Origin: Kiloniellaceae bacterium
GTDB lineage: Bacteria; Pseudomonadota; Alphaproteobacteria; Kiloniellales; J153
Direction of reading: 5' to 3'
NCBI GenBank assembly: GCA_021776095.1
Contig: JAJFGO010000075.1
Span: 1 to 62,886, forward strand
DNA: 62,886 bases
The position numbers were made by a program, and so were the translations under genes. The notes below the pieces were generated by a model. That model did no database searches, had not been told where the DNA came from, and saw nothing but the letters and a program-made list of their open reading frames with translations. Positions within the stretch are counted from its first letter, which is position 1. Each line of letters opens with the position of its first letter. Of the stretch, positions 58,354 to 62,886 are shown piece after piece.

Positions 58354-59304
58354 TCAGCCCGAGTTCTTCTTGCGCTCGTCCTTGGCCTTCTTCAAGGCTC
58401 GAATGATGTTGTAATCCTCGGACTTCATGCGGACGAAGGTATTGCTTTTGACGTTGTCGAGAAACTTCTTGGCCCCGGGCTGATCCTTGAGGCCCAGGAA
58501 GGTATCCTCGATCTTTTTCTTGATATCATCACACAGCGTGTTGCGGTAGACGAAGGGATCCTGGGGGATCGGATCGGACTTCCACAGCACATTGAAATCG
58601 CTCAACTTGGCTTCGCCTTTGTTGATCACGTTATCGAAGCGGTGGGTCGCGACGAATGCGGCGTCGACCTTGTCCTGGTGGACAGCGACCGTGGAAAGCT
58701 CATGGCTGCCCGTGTAGACGACCTTGCCGAAATACTTGTCCAGATCCGTGCCAACCGTTTCGGAGAACACTACGCGCGGCATCAGGTTGCCCGATGTGCT
58801 GCCCGGGTCGGTAAGGCCGAGCACGGCGCCTTTGAGCGACTCGATGGTTGTGAACTTGGACCCCTTCTTGGTCACCAGAACGCCGCGATAGCCGGGGCCT
58901 TCCTCTTGAAGGTGACCGGGCCGCTTGGCATAGGTGGCGAAGACCTCGATGTTGGGGTCCTTTTCGTTGGCGATGACATAGGTGTAGGGGCCAAGAACGC
59001 CGACATGCACGAAGCCGCTCAACATGCCTTCAACGACCGATGCGTAAGACGTGGGCATGAAAAATTGGATTTTCTTGCCGGTCAATTCCGCCATGCGATC
59101 AGTGACTGGCTTGTAGAGTTGCAACTCCGCCACTGTCTCCTCGGTTGGGATGATGGCGAAGGTCAGGGCATCGGGGTTCTCGCAAGTCGCCGCGGCGAGG
59201 GCTTGCCCGGTCAGACCGAGAGAGAAAACCGCCCCGGCCGTCCAGGCAATAACCCGCCGAAAGCGACTCCTGCCTGGGTGTTGTGAATTGTATTTGGTAA
59301 ACAT
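58354..59304 (-). CDS. phnD: phosphate/phosphite/phosphonate-binding protein PhnD
   Basis: A 316-residue periplasmic protein of the PhnD family. A long signal peptide (about 38 residues, ending ALAAAT) is followed by 'IPTEETVAELQLYKPVTDRMAELTG', 'MLSGFVHVGVLGPYTY' and 'GLTDPGSTSGNLMPRVVF', whose backbone and Ser/Thr bind the phosphorus oxyanion. GGAGG precedes the ATG at 59304, so it is well translated. It captures the ligand for the PhnCEE permease. Ligand identity (aminoethylphosphonate, other phosphonate, phosphite) is not resolved. Confidence 0.93.
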   Translation of the reverse strand: MFTKYNSQHPGRSRFRRVIAWTAGAVFSLGLTGQALAAATCENPDALTFAIIPTEETVAELQLYKPVTDRMAELTGKKIQFFMPTSYASVVEGMLSGFVHVGVLGPYTYVIANEKDPNIEVFATYAKRPGHLQEEGPGYRGVLVTKKGSKFTTIESLKGAVLGLTDPGSTSGNLMPRVVFSETVGTDLDKYFGKVVYTGSHELSTVAVHQDKVDAAFVATHRFDNVINKGEAKLSDFNVLWKSDPIPQDPFVYRNTLCDDIKKKIEDTFLGLKDQPGAKKFLDNVKSNTFVRMKSEDYNIIRALKKAKDERKKNSG

Positions 59305-59362
59305 GATTGCCTCCTGTTTTAAACCAAAATTCTATTATGGGCGTGTCGACGAAGCCTCCCGA

Positions 59363-60472
59363 TCACCGTTTGCCGGCGCCAAGGCTCTCATTCACGCGCG
59401 CTTCCGATCCGATGAAGTTGCGCCCTCTTTCACCGGTCATGGCGGATTCGATTAACTCCCGCCACTCCCCGTCATCGATCCCGTAATCCGCTTTATTGAC
59501 GGAGACACCGAGATTGACGAGAAATTCCTCCAACCGGTCGGCGCCGGCTGACAAATCCTCTCCGAAGATACGCCGCAAGCCGGCGTCGCAGGTGTCACTA
59601 GTGCCGATCGCACTCCGCATCACCATAGGCAGGCTAAAGGAACAGGCAATTCCATGTGGCGTACCGTGACGCAAGGTGATGGGATATGAAATTGAATGGG
59701 CCAGCGCGGTCCTGGTGTTTGAAAATGCCAAGCCGGCCAAGGTCGCGGCCTGAGCGATCTGAACGCGAAGATCCCGATTGCCCAGATCGTCCACCAAGGC
59801 CGGGAGAACGGCCAAGATTTCCGATGCGGCATAGACTGCGTGATGGGTGGAAACGGGATTGCCGTTCTTATTCCAAATGCTTTCCAGCGCATGGGACAGC
59901 GCATCGAGGGCGGTGCTGATGGTCAATGCCCGCGGCATTCCGACCATCAATTCGGGGTCGATCAGCGCATCGCTCGGATACAGCGACGGGCGCGACAGGG
60001 AATGCTTACGCCCGGAATCCGTATCCCACACGGTTGCCCAGCTGGTGACTTCGCTGCCCGTGCCGGCGGTGGTCGGGACAGCGACAATCGGGGTGCTTGT
60101 CAGCGCGTCCGCGTTCTCGCCGTTTTCGAGATAGCGTTTGACGGCATCGAAGCCGTTTCCGCCCGCGGCGACCACCTTGGCGGCGTCCATTACGGACCCA
60201 CCGCCAAGGGCGACGATGACTTCCGGGGCCGGCTGGGTAGCGGCGAACAGGGCGCAGGCATCGGCGAGCATGTGGAAGTCCGGGTTCGGAATGACATTGC
60301 GGATGGTGAGCGCGGCCGGACCGGCGGTTTCGGCAATGCGCTGAGCGATGTCATGAAAAATCGGCTCGTCATAGGTGACGAGGCAATAAGCGCGGTCGCG
60401 AATCAAACCGCCGATCCCGCTAAGCGAACCCGCGCCGAATCTAATCCGGACAGGGTTCTCATAAGTCCACAT
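59363..60472 (-). CDS. phosphonate-associated iron-containing alcohol dehydrogenase
   Basis: A 369-residue enzyme of the iron-containing alcohol dehydrogenase fold. 'ALGGGSVMDAAK' binds NAD(P); the metal ligands are in 'TALDALSHALE' (Asp and His), 'ALAHSISYP' and 'HGTPHGIACS' (His). The 'MWTYENPVRIRFGAG' start and the position before phnD match the TIGR03405-type dehydrogenase found in phosphonate-catabolism loci, which presumably reduces or oxidises a phosphonate-derived aldehyde. Exact reaction is not established for this protein. First gene of the phn operon. Confidence 0.85.
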   Translation of the reverse strand: MWTYENPVRIRFGAGSLSGIGGLIRDRAYCLVTYDEPIFHDIAQRIAETAGPAALTIRNVIPNPDFHMLADACALFAATQPAPEVIVALGGGSVMDAAKVVAAGGNGFDAVKRYLENGENADALTSTPIVAVPTTAGTGSEVTSWATVWDTDSGRKHSLSRPSLYPSDALIDPELMVGMPRALTISTALDALSHALESIWNKNGNPVSTHHAVYAASEILAVLPALVDDLGNRDLRVQIAQAATLAGLAFSNTRTALAHSISYPITLRHGTPHGIACSFSLPMVMRSAIGTSDTCDAGLRRIFGEDLSAGADRLEEFLVNLGVSVNKADYGIDDGEWRELIESAMTGERGRNFIGSEARVNESLGAGKR

Positions 60473-60556
60473 ATGGCCTCCCTCCCTTTGGCGTCGACGG
60501 GATTATTCGATTTCCCGCTCATTTCATTCGCCCAAGGTTTGTTCAGTGTTCCACGA

Positions 60557-60581
60557 TTTCGTATATTGATCGAATACGAAA
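60557..60581. promoter_or_regulatory. LysR-type operator (8-9-8 palindrome)
   Basis: TTTCGTAT and ATACGAAA flank a nine-base centre (ATTGATCGA), a perfect inverted repeat with the T-N11-A character of LysR sites. It lies 27 bases before the LysR start at 60609 and 84 bases before the dehydrogenase start at 60472, exactly where one regulator could control both directions. Confidence 0.7.
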
Positions 60582-60608
60582 AAACAATCGGACCTATTGG
60601 AAAAACCA

Positions 60609-61496
60609 ATGAACCACACACAACTCCGTTCATTCCACGCGGTCGCCGCCGAAGGCGGATTTACCGCCGCATCGCGGGTCCTGAATGTGGGGCAGCCGAC
60701 GATCACCAGCCAGGTCAAAGCCCTGGAGCGGCATTTCGATGTCGAGCTGTTTCACCGACGGGGGCGGCGCGTGATTTTGACCGAGACCGGCAGGGTGTTG
60801 TTTCGGATAGCGCAACGGATCATCAGCCTGGAGGCTGAAGCCGAGGACTCGCTGAATACCTATGGTGGACTTCAGGCCGGGCACCTACATGTGGGCGCCG
60901 TCGGCCCCTATCACGCCACGGAAATGCTGAGCGCCTTTAGAGATCGCTACCCGGGTATCAAACTCTCGGTGACGGTGGGCAATTCCATGGAAATGGCCGA
61001 ACGGATCCTGGATTACTCCGTCGATGTGGCCGTCCTCGCCCATGTTGAGGACGACCCCCGCATCTACACCATGCCGTACAGCCGCCACCCGGTGGTGGTG
61101 TTCGTCAACAAATCGCACCGCTTCGCCAAACGCAGGCGAATACGCCTCGCCGAAATGGAGGGCGAGCACATGGTCTTACGCGAACTTGGCTCGACGACGC
61201 GGCTGGCCTTTGAAACGGCGATCCGCGAGGCCGGCGTGACCATCGATCCGGTCATGGCCATCGGCAGCCGCGAGGCCGTGTGGTTGGCGGTGGCCCGGGG
61301 TATCGGTATCGGCGTGGTTTCCGATATCGAATATATTCCGCACCCGGATCTGCATACGGTGGAGGTGGTGGACGCGGATATCTATACGACGGCTCATGTC
61401 AACTGCCTGGCCGAGCGTCGGGACGCGCGCCTGATACGGGCTTTCTTCGATATGGCCGAAGACTTAAAGACGCGTCGAAACGTCGCGTCTATCTAA
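60609..61496 (+). CDS. LysR-family regulator of the phosphonate module
   Basis: A 295-residue LysR protein: winged helix at residues 1-60 ('LRSFHAVAAEGGFTAASRVLNVGQPTITSQVKALE'), then a substrate-binding-like domain ('GHLHVGAVGPYHATEMLSAFRDRYPGI'). It is similar in kind to the LysR proteins found with aminoethylphosphonate catabolism. Divergent from the transport and dehydrogenase operon with a palindrome in the 136-base gap. ATG 60609 is used; a TTG four codons upstream is less likely. Confidence 0.9.
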   Translation: MNHTQLRSFHAVAAEGGFTAASRVLNVGQPTITSQVKALERHFDVELFHRRGRRVILTETGRVLFRIAQRIISLEAEAEDSLNTYGGLQAGHLHVGAVGPYHATEMLSAFRDRYPGIKLSVTVGNSMEMAERILDYSVDVAVLAHVEDDPRIYTMPYSRHPVVVFVNKSHRFAKRRRIRLAEMEGEHMVLRELGSTTRLAFETAIREAGVTIDPVMAIGSREAVWLAVARGIGIGVVSDIEYIPHPDLHTVEVVDADIYTTAHVNCLAERRDARLIRAFFDMAEDLKTRRNVASI

Positions 61497-61617
61497 ATCC
61501 CCGCTGCGGTGCACGGCAATCACCGGTTGGCGTCATCCAGGAGCCGAACACCGCGCCGATGGCGGCCCAAAGCTGCGCGGCAGGGTCTTTGCGGGACTTC
61601 GAACAGACCCGCGCCGC

Positions 61618-62886
61618 CTACTCTCCCATGGCCTTAACGATGCCTTCGCACATCTTCTTGGCATCGGACAGCAGCATCATGGTGTTATCCATGTAGAACA
61701 GCGGGTTGTCGACCCCGGCGTAGCCCGAGGCCATGGAGCGCTTGACCACGAAGACCTGGCGCGCCTTTTCCACGTCCAACACCGGCATGCCATAGATCGG
61801 CGAGGCCTTGTCGGTTTTGGCCGCCGGATTGGTCACGTCGTTGGCGCCGATCACGAAGGCGACATCGGCCTCGGCGAATTCGCGGTTGATTTCGTCCATC
61901 TCGAAGACTTCGTCGTAGGGCACGTTGGCCTCCGCCAGCAGCACGTTCATGTGCCCCGGCATGCGGCCGGCGACCGGATGGATCGCGTACTTCACGTCGA
62001 CGCCCTCTGCCTTCAGGAGGTCGGCCATCTCGCGCAGGGCGTGCTGCGCCTGGGCCACGGCGAAACCGTAACCGGGCACGATAATGACCTTCTCGGCATT
62101 GCGCATCATGTAGGCGGCGTCGGCCGCGGCGCCCTCGCGATGAATCCGATCGCCCTGATCGCCGCCAGCGGGAGCGGCGGTCTCGCCGCCGAAGCCACCC
62201 AGAATGACCGAGAAGAACGAGCGGTTCATGCCCTTGCACATGATGTAGCTGAGGATCGCACCGGACGAACCCACCAGCGCACCGGCAACGATCAGCAGGT
62301 TGTTCTGCAAGGTGAAACCGATGCCCGCCGCGGCCCAGCCGGAATAGGAATTCAGCATCGAAATCACCACCGGCATGTCGGCGCCGCCGATCGGAACAAT
62401 GATCAAGATACCAATCACCAGGGATACCAGAACGATCAGCCAGAAGACCGCGCCGGATTCCGAGGCGCAGAGCCAGACCACCAGCACCACGCCAAGGATA
62501 CCCAGGCCCAGATTGAGCCAATGCTGCATCGGAAACACGATCGGCTTGCCGCTCATCAGACCTTGAAGCTTGGCGAAGGCGATGATCGAGCCCGTAAAGG
62601 TGATGGCGCCGATCGCGGTGCCGATCGACATTTCGATCAGGCTGGCGACCTTGATATCGCCCGGCTGCCCGATGCCATAGGCCGCCGGGTTATAGAAAGC
62701 AGCGGCCGCGACAAGAACCGCAGCCAAGCCGACCAAGGAGTGAAACGCCGCGACCAATTGCGGCAAGGCGGTCATCTCGATCTTCTTGGCGATTACCGTG
62801 CCGATGGCACCGCCAATCACAATGCCGCCCAGAATCAGGACGTAGTTGACCTCAGGCAATAGCGCCAGCGTCGTGACCACGGCGAT
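61618..62886 (-). CDS. pntB: NAD(P) transhydrogenase subunit beta, 5' end beyond the window
   Basis: The last 422 residues of the proton-translocating transhydrogenase beta subunit, which couples NADH-to-NADPH hydride transfer to proton entry. The first 180 visible residues contain several helices; the C-terminal NADP-binding domain has 'GYGFAVAQAQHALREM', 'HPVAGRMPGHMNVLLAEANVPYDEV' and 'GANDVTNPAA'. Full-length PntB is about 460 residues, so about 40 residues and the start lie to the right. Its 3' portion is duplicated as a decayed copy at 55.4 kb. Confidence 0.95.
   Translation of the reverse strand: MAVVTTLALLPEVNYVLILGGIVIGGAIGTVIAKKIEMTALPQLVAAFHSLVGLAAVLVAAAAFYNPAAYGIGQPGDIKVASLIEMSIGTAIGAITFTGSIIAFAKLQGLMSGKPIVFPMQHWLNLGLGILGVVLVVWLCASESGAVFWLIVLVSLVIGILIIVPIGGADMPVVISMLNSYSGWAAAGIGFTLQNNLLIVAGALVGSSGAILSYIMCKGMNRSFFSVILGGFGGETAAPAGGDQGDRIHREGAAADAAYMMRNAEKVIIVPGYGFAVAQAQHALREMADLLKAEGVDVKYAIHPVAGRMPGHMNVLLAEANVPYDEVFEMDEINREFAEADVAFVIGANDVTNPAAKTDKASPIYGMPVLDVEKARQVFVVKRSMASGYAGVDNPLFYMDNTMMLLSDAKKMCEGIVKAMGE

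Noticed and set aside
55340-61617. Island with recognisable attachment sites or integrase
   Set aside because: No integrase, transposase or short perfect direct repeat was found; only the long, diverged pntB duplication is visible.
61951-62862. 303-codon plus-strand frame opposite pntB
   Set aside because: Shadow of the conserved pntB gene; composition is His/Gln/Asp-rich with no domain.
1-62886. CRISPR arrays, tRNA and rRNA genes
   Set aside because: No regularly spaced short repeats and no tRNA or rRNA-like conserved blocks were noticed by eye; a covariance-model scan was not possible.

Overview
The window is 62.9 kb of GC-rich bacterial DNA that reads as the chromosome of an alphaproteobacterium, most likely in or near the Rhodospirillales. 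The markers are a COQ9-type protein, a PAS_5-type PAS protein, UbiX, DUF4169 and two DUF465 proteins, a group III phosphofructokinase, a peptide deformylase with the EACLS motif, and pntB. I saw no rRNA, tRNA, CRISPR array, transposase or integrase. Taxonomy is inferred from gene content only.

Layout. 0-5 kb: a PAS protein, small exported and glyoxalase-fold proteins, a cold-shock gene followed by two small charged proteins, and an Ada system split into two overlapping genes (Ada/AraC regulator and Ogt methyltransferase). 5-16 kb: a methyltransferase divergent from a GlxA-type regulator, a molybdenum hydroxylase large subunit coupled to cysQ, GNAT, MFS, a Tat-type aldo/keto reductase and an orphan ParA, then a structured RNA leader ending in a terminator just ahead of the tRNA-modification gene tsaC/sua5. 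16-24 kb: a GlcD-like FAD oxidase, a lipoprotein, an aldo/keto reductase, a coupled aminotransferase/dioxygenase pair, and a divergent thiamine-diphosphate enzyme. 24-35 kb: acyl-CoA metabolism (DmdC-like dehydrogenase, PrpE-like and DmdB-like ligases, SDR), Hsp20, a phosphonate monoester hydrolase of the sulfatase fold, PilZ and an aspartoacylase-like protein. 35-48 kb: UbiX, a metallo-beta-lactamase protein, an agmatinase-family enzyme next to a tautomerase remnant, PFK, a diguanylate cyclase, purE-purK, COQ9, def, an amidase and rpsU.

48-55 kb holds a TetR-controlled export operon (TetR, then MMPL/RND pump, LolA-like protein and outer-membrane protein) with a 16-bp palindrome before the pump gene. 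Next comes a divergent pair: a large secreted protein of unknown function and a SUMF1/FGE-fold protein. 55.3-62.9 kb is the most unusual part. A phosphonate-type uptake module (phnD-phnC-phnE-phnE, a phosphonate-associated iron alcohol dehydrogenase and a divergent LysR regulator) sits between a decayed 3' copy of pntB and the intact pntB, both in the same orientation. A clean 8-9-8 palindrome lies between the LysR gene and the dehydrogenase.

Best leads: (1) the leader upstream of tsaC/sua5, with a good promoter, mutually exclusive helices and an intrinsic terminator 26 bp before the start codon; (2) the phosphonate module bracketed by a pntB direct repeat; (3) the aminotransferase/dioxygenase/ThDP cluster; (4) a pair of large adjacent palindromes at 12.98-13.12 kb that look like a dispersed repeat.
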